A stretch of DNA of 64,000 bases from Leptodactylus fallax. Taxonomy: Eukaryota > Chordata > Amphibia > Anura > Leptodactylidae. Position 1 is the stretch's first letter. Each line of letters starts with the position of its first letter. Both the position numbers and the translations under genes were made by a program. Below are positions 49,380 through 59,789 of the stretch, piece after piece. Location of the stretch: NCBI GenBank assembly GCA_947044405.1, contig CAMRHE010000132.1:4324001-4388000 (forward strand), read 5' to 3'. The notes under the pieces are model-generated. The model saw only the letters and a program-made list of their open reading frames with translations. It did no database searches and was not told the origin of the DNA.

Positions 49380-50499
49380 TCTCAATAGATGCTCAGGTAA
49401 TCCTGTAGTCCAGTCCTATCTCTGCCGTCGACAGTTGAGACTAAACGTCAGTTAGTCGTGTGCAGGTCACATGATGCCAGAGGTCACAGAATCCTCAGGT
49501 GGCACCTGCCTGCCAGTACTACATGTACCTGGTCTGCCATATAGGATGTGGGCATCATGACTGATAGTCCAGTGTCCTGAGGAATGGAGAACTTCATGGC
49601 TGGTCCTTCTAGTGCTTTATTATCTGATGATGGGACAGGGGATGTGATTGTGTGTCTGGGTTGGCAGTGATGCCCATAGTCCACCAGAATCTCTGCTGGC
49701 ATTTCAGAATAATTGTAGTTGTGTAGAAAACCAAATAATCCAGATACATTAGTACAGTATACGTTTATCTCCATAGCTTTCAATGGGCAGCGCCCCTCAT
49801 CTACATATCTGGGTGTACAGGGGAGGAGATGTTTCTTTGGTGTTCTTTTACTGTAAAATATGTTAGAAAGGTTTCATTTATGAGTGGTCTTATATCTATA
49901 GTGGTCATGGTATGGCTTATTTTAGAGGAAGATGTACTGGCGTCAGGGCCGTTTTAATACATTGGTGGGCTCAGTGCAAATGTTTCATAAGTGCCCCCAC
50001 CCCCCATCACCACCTGCTATTATACCCATCTGAAAGCTGCCAAAAACTTGGATTTTATATAGTGACATTCAATGGTTGAAAATGCGTTATCTCACTAATG
50101 GATCTTTTCCGCCTGTCAGAAATGTTTTATACGTTCATCTCTAGTAATAATCGTTATTGCTATTATTTTAGCGTGTAACGGATATGACTAGCGTGGCGGT
50201 CGGCTTATTTTACTCTATAAAGATCAGGTATGGACAGGATAGGGACAGCGAAAAAATGTAAACTTTATTGATGGCTTTGTGTATGTGTTGTGTAAGTGTT
50301 TGGTGAAACTCTTTTGGCGCTGCAACCTAGACGATGGTAAACGTCTGGGTCACAGAGCCAATAAACTTCCTGGTTATGTTCAGAGGGGTATTACATAAGA
50401 TACCCCTATGATTAGGATCAGAGGGGTATTACATTATCCTTCTATGTGACAATCAGAGAACAAAAGTATAGTATGCTCCCTGATAGGAGTGGGGGATAA

Positions 50500-50761
50500 G
50501 GCTGGGTTCACACCAGGGCTTGTACTCCGTTTGGGGATTCCGTCCCTGAACCCGCTAAAAAATGCGGAGAGAAAAGCCCTGCAAGTAGCGCTTTTCTCCC
50601 ACACTCCCGCCCGGGTGGAAACCCAGCGGACCCATTATAGTCTATGGGGTCCGCGGGTTTCCGCGGGTAACCGTTTTTTTAAGCGAATTAGGTTTCCGTT
50701 CTGGGGTTTCCCCAGGCAGACCCTCTGAACAGAATCCAGAACGTAGGTGTGAACCTAGCGT
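50500..50761. mobile_element. MITE-like repeat with both ggttcacacc ends (copy 4)
   Basis: The left end ggctgggttcacacc and right end ggtgtgaacctagc are inverted copies. The roughly 30 bp following the left end (caccagggcttgtactccgt onward) are missing from copies 1-3. A further partial copy starts at 53968. Confidence 0.6.
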
Positions 50762-53700
50762 AATATGGACAGAAGTCCGTACTATTTCTCCCCCCTGGGG
50801 GTCACATGCAGGTTATGCACAGACAATGATGATTTCTCATTGTCTCTGCAGTCTGCAGCTCTGCTCCCTCCCCCTCCTTCCTCCTTCACACAGCTCTAAG
50901 ATGCTGCCTGAGGCAAAAGGGGGAGGACACATTAGAGCCCCATATTTCCAGAATCTGTTAGGGCTATGAAGATGAGCTTGGATTCATTTTGGATTTCACC
51001 AGCAAATCGCTCTGGATCTGTAAGGACTATCATGGTGATCTTGGTATCATTTTATAGATGAGATTCTTGTCTTTAAAATGAATCCAAAGTCATCTTCAAA
51101 GCCCTGCAGTTGCCCCCACAGTTTAATGTCTCTCTCCTAACCACACACACACACACACACACAGTAATTTAAAAAAATAAAAAAAAAACAGTAATACTCA
51201 CCTCTCCTCCCTCCCTTGTTGTCTCGGTCCGGAGTATTGAAGGAGCTGTAGGCGCAATGTAAGTGATGTCATCACATCGCGCCTGCAGCTCCCTGGGAAG
51301 AGAGAATGAATGGTGAAGCAGGGAGCGGACGGCTCCCCTGCTTCATCTTTATATGCAACTGGGGCAGCCCTGCAGGACAACATATTCAGGAATGTCCCAA
51401 CAGCATACCTCCCAACTTTCAAAGGCTAGCCCGCAGCCAAATTTAGCTCCACCCACTTCTGTGTTGACTCCGCCCATTATCAGCCATTTTCTATGTGTCG
51501 CCACACAGTATAATCCTCCTACAGTCACCCTAACATTATATGCCCCCACATTATAATGTTCCCCTCCAATTGCCCAACAGTATGAAGTCCTCTCTTCTGG
51601 TGCCCCAGTTTAAACTGGGGGCAACTACAGGGGGACATTAAACTGGGGGCAACTAGAGGCAGACATGTCCCCTTCAAGCTACCCCCATGGTTTAATATCC
51701 TCCTCCAGTTGCCCCCAGTTTAATACCCCCTTCCAACTTGCCCCAGTTTAATGATCCCCTCCAGCTTCCCCAGTTTAATGTTACATTCTATATACCCCCC
51801 CAAGTTTAATGTTCCTCTTCATCTCCCCCCAGTTTAATTTTCCCCTTCGTTTGCCCCCAGTTTAATGCCCCCTTCCATCTTGCCCCAGTTTAATTTTCTC
51901 CTCCAGCTTCCCCCAGTTTAATGTCACCCCTCCATCTGCTCCCATAGTTTAATATTGCCCCTTCATTTGTCCCCAGTTTAATGTCCCCCGTCCATCTGCC
52001 CCCAGTTTATTGCCCCCCTTCATTTGCCGCCAGTTTGATGTCCCCCTTTATCTGTCCCCAATTTAACATAATAAAACACTGATACCTCACCCTTCCTCGC
52101 TCCCCCTGCAGCTCTGTGAAGTCTATCTCTCCCCCGACTCTTCAGAGAGTAGCAGGCGTGATGTAAGTGACCGTCATATCAGCCTACAGCTCCCGGGACC
52201 GTAGCACACAGGGATGTGCTTCGAACAGAGCAGTGAAGCAGGATCTGTCTGCCGATGGCTCCTGCTTCACCATTGTATTTAACTCATCTGCGTCCGGAGA
52301 GGACACAGATGAGTTGCTACTAGGACACCTGCCGCTGACCGGGACAGCGGGGAGGACCGGAATCCGGGACAGATGGAAGGTATGCCCAACAGGGCTCCCA
52401 GTACCATAGGGCTAACAGTGCAAATAATTTTCCGCCACATGGGGCCCCGGCCTTAAGGAGTTTTCCAGCTCATTTTTATGGATGATCTATTCTCAGAATT
52501 GATTATCAATAAAAGATAAGTGAATCCCCACTGATCAGCTGTATGAAGGGGTCCCAGCACCTGTTTATATCACTCACTGTCTGTTTATACTGCCTGTGCC
52601 CACGTAATTACAGTCTTGTCACATAGATGTGTATAGGACGGGGCTGTAATTACATCATAACCGCTATGAGATGAATGACACTATGTAAACAGAGAAGGAG
52701 TCATGGCGCTTACACATACACCATGGTTCATTCATACCAGGTATCCAATCTACAGTATGAGAGAAAAGATATAGCCTGGTATATAGTTGTTATTATTTAA
52801 GAGGTTGTCCATATGGCCATAGCTAGTATAGGTTCCTTGATGCCAGAGGTGTCAGTGAATTCAGTAGTTACAGGGGTAAACAATAGTGCTGGTGTCTACA
52901 GAAGATCTTTACGTTATAATTGGAGGGATGCTGTTGTCCTGCTCTACAGCTCTGCTGTACCCTGTGCTTGTCTGTAAGAGGGTTGAAAAATGGATCCATT
53001 GCCCTCTTACAACTCTAGAACCTCTGTTTGACATGGACCCCCATGATGTGGCATCCACCGACCATTGCTGATTCATCCACCGACCTGGAAATTAACAAGA
53101 TTATAAGTAATGTAAGTGTAACCGAATAGTAATGTCTACGTCCTATGCAGTAGTGTTGTGGTTAGTGTATCTAGAAATTCAGTTCATTCACTTATTATTT
53201 CTCTTTATTTTAGACATCCTGAAGTTTAGCTGCTCACTGCTCCTCCTGGGTCACATCCATCACCTATACCCTCATATATGTCCATCGCTTTTTACTTCCT
53301 TCGATGGCTATCAACAGTTTGGTGCACTGAATATCATTCCAGATAGGCATCTCAGAGTACAGGGGTTTGGATAATGTTTGTACTGACTGCGGCCAAGTAC
53401 AGGAGAGAAGCGTGTACAAAGTATAATAATAGCACCGGAGCGAGGGGCGCTGTTGGGAGCATATAATACTGTGTGGGGGCCACTGTGGAGCATATAATAC
53501 TGGGTGGGGGCCATGGTGGAACATGTAACACTGGGTGGGGGCCAGTGTGGAGCATATAATACTGGGTGGGGGCCACTGTGGAGCACATAATATTGGGTGG
53601 GGGCCACTGTGGAGCACATAATACTGTGTGGGGGCCACTGTGGAGCACATAATACTGTGTGGGGGCCACTTAGCCTAATACTTGTGGGGGCCACTGTGGA

Positions 53701-54680
53701 GCATATAATACTGTGTGGGGACCACTGTGGAGCATATAATACTGTGTGGAGGCCACTGTGGAGCATATATTATTATGTGGGGGACCCTGTGGAGCGTATA
53801 ATATTATGTGGGGTCACTCTGGAGCATATAATAATGTGTGGGGCCCCTTCACTAGACTTTTGTCACTGGCTGTAAGGCCCTCCTTCTGCGGTGGGGAGAT
53901 ATTGGTGCTGAAATTAAAGGCACTGATATCTCCAGTACCGAGGCATATAGCGGGAAAGCCGACAGTTGTACTCCGTTTGGGGATTCCGTCCCTGAACCTG
54001 CTAAAAAATGCGGAGAGAAAAGCCCTGCAAAAGCGCTTATAGTCTATGGGGTTCGCAGGTTTCCACGGGTAACCGTTTTTTTAAGCCAATTAGGTTTCCG
54101 TTCTGGGGTTTCCTCAGGCGATGAGTGACATCATCACATCGCGCCTACAGATCCCGGGGCCGTAGCACACAGGGATATGCTTCAAACAGAGTGGTGAAGC
54201 AGGATCTGTCTGCCGATGGCTCCTGCTTCACCATTGTATTTAACTCATCTGCATCTGGAGAGGACGCAGATGAGTTGCTACTGGGACATACCTCCCGCTA
54301 ACTGGGACAGCGGGACAGGACCCAGACTCCGGGACGGTTGGGGGGTATGCCCAACGGGGCTCCTAGTACCATAGGGCTTGGTGCAAGTGCACCGTTAGCT
54401 CTATGGTTAAAGCAGCCCTGACTGGCGTAGCTAGCCGGGGGACAGAGGGGGCGGCTGCCCTGAGCTCATTGACTCTGTGAGGCCCACCCCGGAGCTGTCA
54501 TTAATACGTGCTTTACTATTTACTAGATCGGTGTCTGTAGACCATTTATATAAGGGGTGATTAGGGGGCATTATGAACATAAGGGGGTGGTCATTAGGGG
54601 TGCAGTATTTATGTCAGGGGGAATCAGGGGCATAATATAAGGAGGCAATTAATTTAACTAAGGTGGCAGTTGGGCTTTAT

Positions 54681-54960
54681 TAAGGCTAAGGCCCCACATA
54701 GCGAGCCCCAACAAAATAGCGCTGCAGGAAAAACCAAGGCAGTAACGCATCATGGTTTTTCCGGCATCGCTTTTCACAGGAGGAGACCTCTGTGGACTTT
54801 CTGCTTTCATTATACCTATAGGGAACTGCCAGCATTGCCGTAGATATAATTGACATTCTGCAATTTCTAAAACCGCAATGGTTTTGGAAATCACAGTGTG
54901 TCTGCGGCACGTATTTTTCCGCAATGTGTGGATGAGATTCGCTAGAAGGGGCCCTGGCAA
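54681..54960. mobile_element. Worn DNA-transposon-like repeat
   Basis: It begins taaggctaaggccccacat and ends near gcaatgtgtggatgagattc, with internal ccgcaatggttttgg/aaaaccaaggc motifs. I recall this pattern from frog interspersed repeats; the inverted ends are too worn to prove it here. The 74- and 100-codon minus-strand frames in it are not convincing genes. Confidence 0.35.
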
Positions 54961-55796
54961 CTGTTTATATCACACGCCGTCTGTTTATAGTGACCGTGTC
55001 GTGTAATTACAGTCTTATCACATTGATGTGTATAGGATGAGGCTGTAGTTACATGACATGGCTGCTATGAGATGAATGACACTATGTAAACAGAGAAGGA
55101 GTCACTGCGCTTACACAGGTACCACGGTTTATTCAAACAGCTGATCCTGGGGGTCCCGGGTATTGGAACCCCACTAATTTGTTTTTGCCTTTTAATTAAG
55201 AAACACCTGAGACATTATTAATAAGGGGCACTATTTACAGGGGGTACACAGGGAAGTTATTAATTTATAGATGCACTTGTGGGTATCTTTCATTATGGGG
55301 GTTATATTATATATCTTATAATTGGGGGTAGCAGTAGGATGGGTGTACAGGTGAGGATAATGTGGGTCAGGTGCCTGGAAGGTGAGGAGCCAAAGATGTC
55401 TGTGCTGCAAACTTTACAGAGATTGAAAGTGGTCATGGCGGTCCAGATGGAAGAAACGGGGAATATGAACGATTAGTCAGAGACGTCACCGGTAAGTCAC
55501 TAAATGTTACTGCACCGTATTCACCTAAATGGTCTGCAGAGCCCTGTGTAGAGCCAATAAATACCACTATACAGTCACCGTCTAATGATAATATCAGTAT
55601 ACCTAATTTGGGAGCCCACTTGGACATGTTTGCCCCCCCCCGTGCTGAACCCCTAGCTACATCTCAGGGGAGATGATGTTAAACAGTCACAGTAATGTAC
55701 AGTATATTCTGCATTATAAGGCTTGACAACAACTAAGATCTAATGTTAAGGCTGATTCCTATAAAAAAAAAAAATTATCATACAAATCTGTAGGTG

Positions 55797-56430
55797 TCCA
55801 ATCTACAGTATGAGAGAAAAGATATAGACTGGTATATAGTTGTTATTATTTAAGAGGTTGTCCATATGGCCATAGCTAGTATAGGTTCCTTGATGCCAGA
55901 GGTGTCAGTGAATTCAGTAGTTACAGGGGTAAACAATAGTGCTGGTGTCTACAGAAGATCTTTACGATATAATTGGAGGGATGCTGTTGTCCTGCTCTAC
56001 AGCTCTGCTGTACCCTGTGCTTGTCTGTAAGAGGGTTGAAAAATGGATCCATTGCCCTCTTACAACTCTAGAACCTCTGTTTCACATGGACCCCCATGAT
56101 GTGGCATCCACTGACCATCGCTAATTCATCCACCGACCTGGAAATTAACAAGATTATAAGTAATGTAAGTGTAACCGAATAGTAATGTCTACGTCCTATG
56201 CAGTAGTGTTGTGGTTGGTGTATCTAGAAATTCAGTCTATTCACTTATCATTTCTCTTTATTTTAGATATCCTGAAGTTTAGCTGCTCACTGCTCCTCCT
56301 GGGTCACATCCATCACCTATACCCTCATATATGTCCATCACTTTTTACTTTCTTCGATGGCTGCCAACAGTTTGGTGCACTGAATATCATTCCAGATTGG
56401 CAAGTGTTTGGATAATGTTTGCACTGACTG
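55797..56430 (+). other. Conserved segment retained in the broken fifth unit
   Basis: Matches unit 8930-9550. The first frame (55939-56124) differs by only a few residues (FHMDP for FDMDP; final R for C). The second (56185-56415) has several changes but stays open and keeps the ctttattttag site. Neighbouring unit material is far more degraded. Confidence 0.35.
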
Positions 56431-56650
56431 CGGCCAAGGACTGGAGAGCAGCGTGTACAAAGTGTACACCCAGCTAAACATACAGCTCGAAACCTTCTTA
56501 AATTCTTACCCGGTTGCCTCATATTCTCGTAATGTCTTCCTTTTATCTCCAGCATCACTTCCCAGGAGCAGGAATGTCTATGGATGCAGCATGGATTATG
56601 GCCAAGTGATGGGCAGCATTAGAGAATGATTGGGTCCTATTTGTGGTGCT
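56431..56650. other. Unassigned non-coding sequence
   Basis: Nothing recognisable, apart from a short open frame (56408-56629) without homology that I can name. Confidence 0.3.
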
Positions 56651-56800
56651 CCGGGTGGCTCAGTGGTTACTACTAGTCTGGCAGTGCTGGTGTCTTGTGT
56701 ATAAATCTGGTCAATAGGACAACAATTCATGGAGCTTGTGTGTTCTAGCTGTGTCCGTGGGGGTTACTCCAACTTCCTTCCGCACTTATTTATAAATACT
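56651..56800 (+). mobile_element. SINE-like repeat with A-box motif (degenerate)
   Basis: Starts gggtggctcagtggtta, an A-box-like motif seen in tRNA-related or similar dispersed repeats of frogs and fish. It continues with worn text corresponding to gtgttctagctgtgtccgtgg and ttactccaacttccttccgc. The B-box region is not intact. Confidence 0.35.
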
Positions 56801-56968
56801 GATAGGAAAATTTTTATATGCTTAAATGTATGCATTATATCTGTGTCTTATGATCTTACTTTATGTGTTTTAAGCAGTTTTTACGGCATTTTTCAAAAAT
56901 TTTGGTGGCTTTTTTCATTTATAAAGGACCTTTCACGTCCTCATCAATGTGCAGTTTTATACACTGCT

Positions 56969-57012
56969 GGAAAGCCGACAGTGCACTGAGTTGAGCGCAC
57001 TGTCGGCTTTCC
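56969..57012. repeat. Hairpin, 16-bp perfect arms
   Basis: ggaaagccgacagtgc (56969-56984) pairs exactly with gcactgtcggctttcc (56997-57012) around a 12-base loop. Half of the same repeat is present in each tandem unit (about 10135-10150). It is part of a dispersed repeat that begins near 56930 (aaaggacctttcacg). Confidence 0.75.
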
Positions 57013-57042
57013 CGATATATGCCCCGATGCTGGAGATATCGG

Positions 57043-58077
57043 CAGGGCCGGCGTTAGGGGGGTCAAACTGGGCCCCCGGGATTCGGAGCATCAGGCTTTT
57101 AGCCTGATGGCTTGAATCCTGGGAGCTCCACTTCTGTATCGGCGTTCTGTGCTGTGCACGCCGATACAGTTTAATCCTATGACAGAGCGGGGAGCTGAAA
57201 ATGCAAAGGACTTCGCGGCTCAGGTTGCGTGATGACATCACTATATCGCGCCACCTGTGCCGCTACTACAGGGAGAGACGTCGGCTGCTCCGCTCATTGT
57301 GGGAGCGCGGTAAGGTGAGTAAAACCTTTATTGTTTTCTGGTAAGGGATCAGATAAGGGGGCAAACTATTATTTATAGTAGTGGCTATTAAAGATAAGGG
57401 GGTTATTGTAAGGGTGAAGTATTATTTATAAGGGGAAACTGTTATATATAAAGGGTTATTATAAGAGATGACATGTATATATATAAGGGGGGGTTATTGT
57501 ATATAATTGTTCCCCCTTTATATTACCCTTCTTATATATTATAGTTCCTCCCTTATAACAGCACCTTTATAAATAATAGTTCCCCCTTATAATAGCCCCC
57601 CTTAAAGGGGAGAAGTATTACAAATAAGTGGGGATATTATAAGAGAGGAACTATTATAAAAAGAGAGCTATTATAAGGGGGGACTATTATATATAAGGAG
57701 GGCTATTATAAAGTAACTATTATATATAAGGGGGAGACATATATAAGTGGGCTATAATTTATAATGGAGGAACTGTTTTATATAAGGAGGGCTATTATAC
57801 GAGAGGAATTATTATATATAAGGGGGGCTATTATAAGGGGGGACCGTTATATATAAGGGGGGGCTACTATAGTGAAGGAACTATTAAATATAAAGGCTAT
57901 TATAAGGGGGGATTGTTATATATAAGGGGGCTATTATAGGAGAGGAACTATTATATATAATGGGGCTGTTATAAGAGGGGAGACTGTTATATATAAGGGG
58001 CTATTATAAGGGGGAACTGCTATATATAAGTGTGGGCTATTATATATAAGGGAGCTATTATAAGGGGAAGTATTATA
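57043..58077. mobile_element. Second hAT-like element, left part with ttataagggg minisatellite
   Basis: cagggccggcgttagg at 57043 matches the left end of the unit's hAT-like element, and the next 60 bp are a diverged version of its subterminal region. From about 57350 the block is the tataagggg minisatellite (repeats of 17-35 bp). Two Tc1 elements sit within it and the right end is not visible. Confidence 0.5.
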
Positions 58078-59726
58078 CAGTCATATGAAAAAGTTTGGGC
58101 ACCCCTATTAATCTTAATCATTTTTAGTTCTAAATATTTTGGTGTTTGCAACAGCCATTTCAATTTGATATATCTAATAACTGATGGACACAGTAATATT
58201 TCAGGATTGAAATGAGGTTTATTGTACTAACAGAAAATGTGCAATATGCATTAAACCAAAATTTGACCGGTGCAAAAGTATGGGCACCTCAACAGAAAAG
58301 TGACATTAATATTTAGTAGATCCTCCTTTTGCAAAAATAACAGCCTCTAGTCGCTTCCTGTAGCTTTTAATCAGTTCCTGGATCCTGGATGAAGGTATTT
58401 TTGACCATTCCTCTTTACAAAACAATTCCAGTTCTGTTAAGTTTGATGGTCGCCGAGCATGGACAGCCCGCTTCAAATTATCCCTCAGATGTTCAATGAT
58501 ATTCAGGTCTGGGGACTGGGATGGCCATTCCAGAACATTGTAATTGTTCCTCTGCACGAATGCCTGAGTAGATTTGGAGCTGTGTTTTGGATCATTGTCT
58601 TGCTGAAATATCCATCCCCGGCGTAACTTCAAATTCGTCACTGATTCTTGTACATTATTCTCAAGAATCTGCTGATACTGAGTTGAATCCATGCGACCCT
58701 CAACTTTAACAAGATTCCCGGTGCCGGCATTGGCCACACAGCCCCAAAGCATGATGGAACCTCCACCAAATTTTACAGTGGGTAGCAAGTGTTTTTCTTG
58801 GAATGCTGTGTTTTTTGGACGCCATGCATAACGCCTTTTTGTATGACCAAACAACTCAATCTTTGTTTCATCAGTCCACAGGACCTTCTTCCAAAATGAA
58901 GCTGGCTTGTCCAAATGTGCTTTTGCATACCTCAGGCGACTCTGTTTATGGCGTGCTTTCAGAAACGGCTTCTTTCGCATCACTCTCCCATACAGCTTCT
59001 CCTTGTGCAAAGTGTGCTGTATTGTTGACCGATGCACAGTGACACCATCTGCAGCAAGATGATGCTGCAGCTCTTTGGAGGTGGTCTGTGGATTGTCCTT
59101 GACTGTTCTCACCATTCTTCTTCTCTGCCTTTCTGATATTTTTCTTGGCCTGCCACTTCTGGGCTTAACAAGAACTGTCCCTGTGATCTTCCATTTCCTT
59201 ACTATGTTCCTCACAGTGGAAACTGACAGGCTAAATCTCTGAGACAACTTTTTGTATCCTTCCCCTGAACAACTATGTTGAACAATCTTTGTTTTCAGAT
59301 CATTTGAGAGTTGTTTTGAGGATCCCATGATGCCACTCTTCAGAGGAGATTCAAATAGGAGAACAACTTGCAATTGGCCACCTTAAATACCTTTTCTCAT
59401 GATTGGATACACCTGGTTATGAAGTTCAAAGCTCAGTGAGGTTACAAAACCAATTTTGTGCTTCAGTAAGTCAGTAAAAAGTAGTTAGGAGTATTCAAAT
59501 CAATAAAATGATAAGGGTACCCAAATTTTTGCACCGGTCAAATTTTGGTTTAATGCATATTGCACATTTTCTGTTAATACAATAAACCTCATTTCAATCC
59601 TGAAATATTACTGTGTCCATCAGTTATTAGATATATCAAATTGAAATGGCTGTTGCAAACACCCAAATATTTAGAACTAAAAATGATTAAGATTAATAGG
59701 GGTGCCCAAACTTTTTCATATGACTG
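58078..59726 (-). mobile_element. Complete Tc1/mariner element (IR/DR type), 1,649 bp
   Basis: Terminal inverted repeats of about 200 bp begin cagtcatatgaaaaagtttg at 58078 and end with the exact inverse at 59726. A TA lies on each side (58076-58077, 59727-59728), the expected target duplication. Motifs like gtatgggcacc recur at the inner edge of each repeat. It carries an open transposase gene on the minus strand and lies inside the minisatellite. Confidence 0.95.
58306..59328 (-). CDS. Tc1-family transposase, open reading frame (340 aa)
   Basis: It cuts and pastes the element through double-strand breaks at the inverted repeats. The start is ATG at 59328 (MGSSKQLSND); the open frame extends 15 codons further upstream without an ATG. 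It has an N-terminal paired-like helix-turn-helix (about 22-46), a GRPR AT-hook-like motif (59-62) and a second DNA-binding part to about 110. The DDE catalytic domain has D153 (WTDETK), D244 (QQDNDPKH) and E279 (SPDLNIIEHL), the DD34E spacing of Tc1. The glycine-rich GGGSIMLWG lies at 188-196. Its length matches complete family members. A residue usually W after IEHL is R. No frameshift or stop is present, so it may be active or only recently silenced. Confidence 0.95.
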   Translation of the reverse strand: MGSSKQLSNDLKTKIVQHSCSGEGYKKLSQRFSLSVSTVRNIVRKWKITGTVLVKPRSGRPRKISERQRRRMVRTVKDNPQTTSKELQHHLAADGVTVHRSTIQHTLHKEKLYGRVMRKKPFLKARHKQSRLRYAKAHLDKPASFWKKVLWTDETKIELFGHTKRRYAWRPKNTAFQEKHLLPTVKFGGGSIMLWGCVANAGTGNLVKVEGRMDSTQYQQILENNVQESVTNLKLRRGWIFQQDNDPKHSSKSTQAFVQRNNYNVLEWPSQSPDLNIIEHLRDNLKRAVHARRPSNLTELELFCKEEWSKIPSSRIQELIKSYRKRLEAVIFAKGGSTKY

Positions 59727-59789
59727 TATATAAGGGGGAGACTGTTATATATAAGGGGCTATTATGTGTAAGGGAGGAACTATTATATA
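59727..59789. repeat. Minisatellite spacer between two Tc1 elements
   Basis: tataagggggagactgttatatataagg-type repeats continue the block interrupted at 58077 and end in the TA (59788-59789) at the second Tc1 element. Confidence 0.7.

Larger units (their letters stand above)
42871..53967. repeat. Tandem unit, copy 4 (truncated, more divergent distally)
   Basis: Collinear with the other copies from 42871 to about 53967, where it stops at the unit position corresponding to 10150 of copy 1. The kinase gene is at 47213-49379. Up to about 50,090 it is nearly identical to copy 3. Beyond that point substitutions and small indels become frequent (for example 50092-50210, 50375-50640, 52080-52190, 53660-53690). 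It keeps a MITE left end at 50500-50535 that copies 1-3 have lost. Confidence 0.9.
53968..56430. repeat. Broken, diverged fifth unit (array edge)
   Basis: Pieces of the unit occur in the same order but with gaps. 53968-54120 resembles the MITE at 50520-50720. 54121-54390 matches unit 8325-8600. 54961-55145 matches unit 8736-8915. 55797-56430 matches unit 8930-9550. Between them lie unrelated stretches (54391-54960, 55146-55796). The piece that would hold the kinase gene is absent. The junction at 53967/53968 jumps from unit position about 10150 to about 6710, which implies loss of roughly 11 kb of array. 55146-55796 shows nothing I can assign, apart from a splice-donor-like gtaagt near 55490. 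Confidence 0.75.

Noticed and set aside
54658..54960. 100-codon minus ORF
   Set aside because: Lies in a worn dispersed repeat, with no start context or known domain.
58803..59042. 79-codon plus-strand ORF, and similar ones at 60259-60507 and 60514-60699
   Set aside because: Antisense shadows of the Tc1 transposases.
58306..59373. 355-residue transposase starting upstream of 59328
   Set aside because: The upstream start is TTG, not ATG. MGSSKQ at 59328 gives the family length of 340 and standard catalytic positions.
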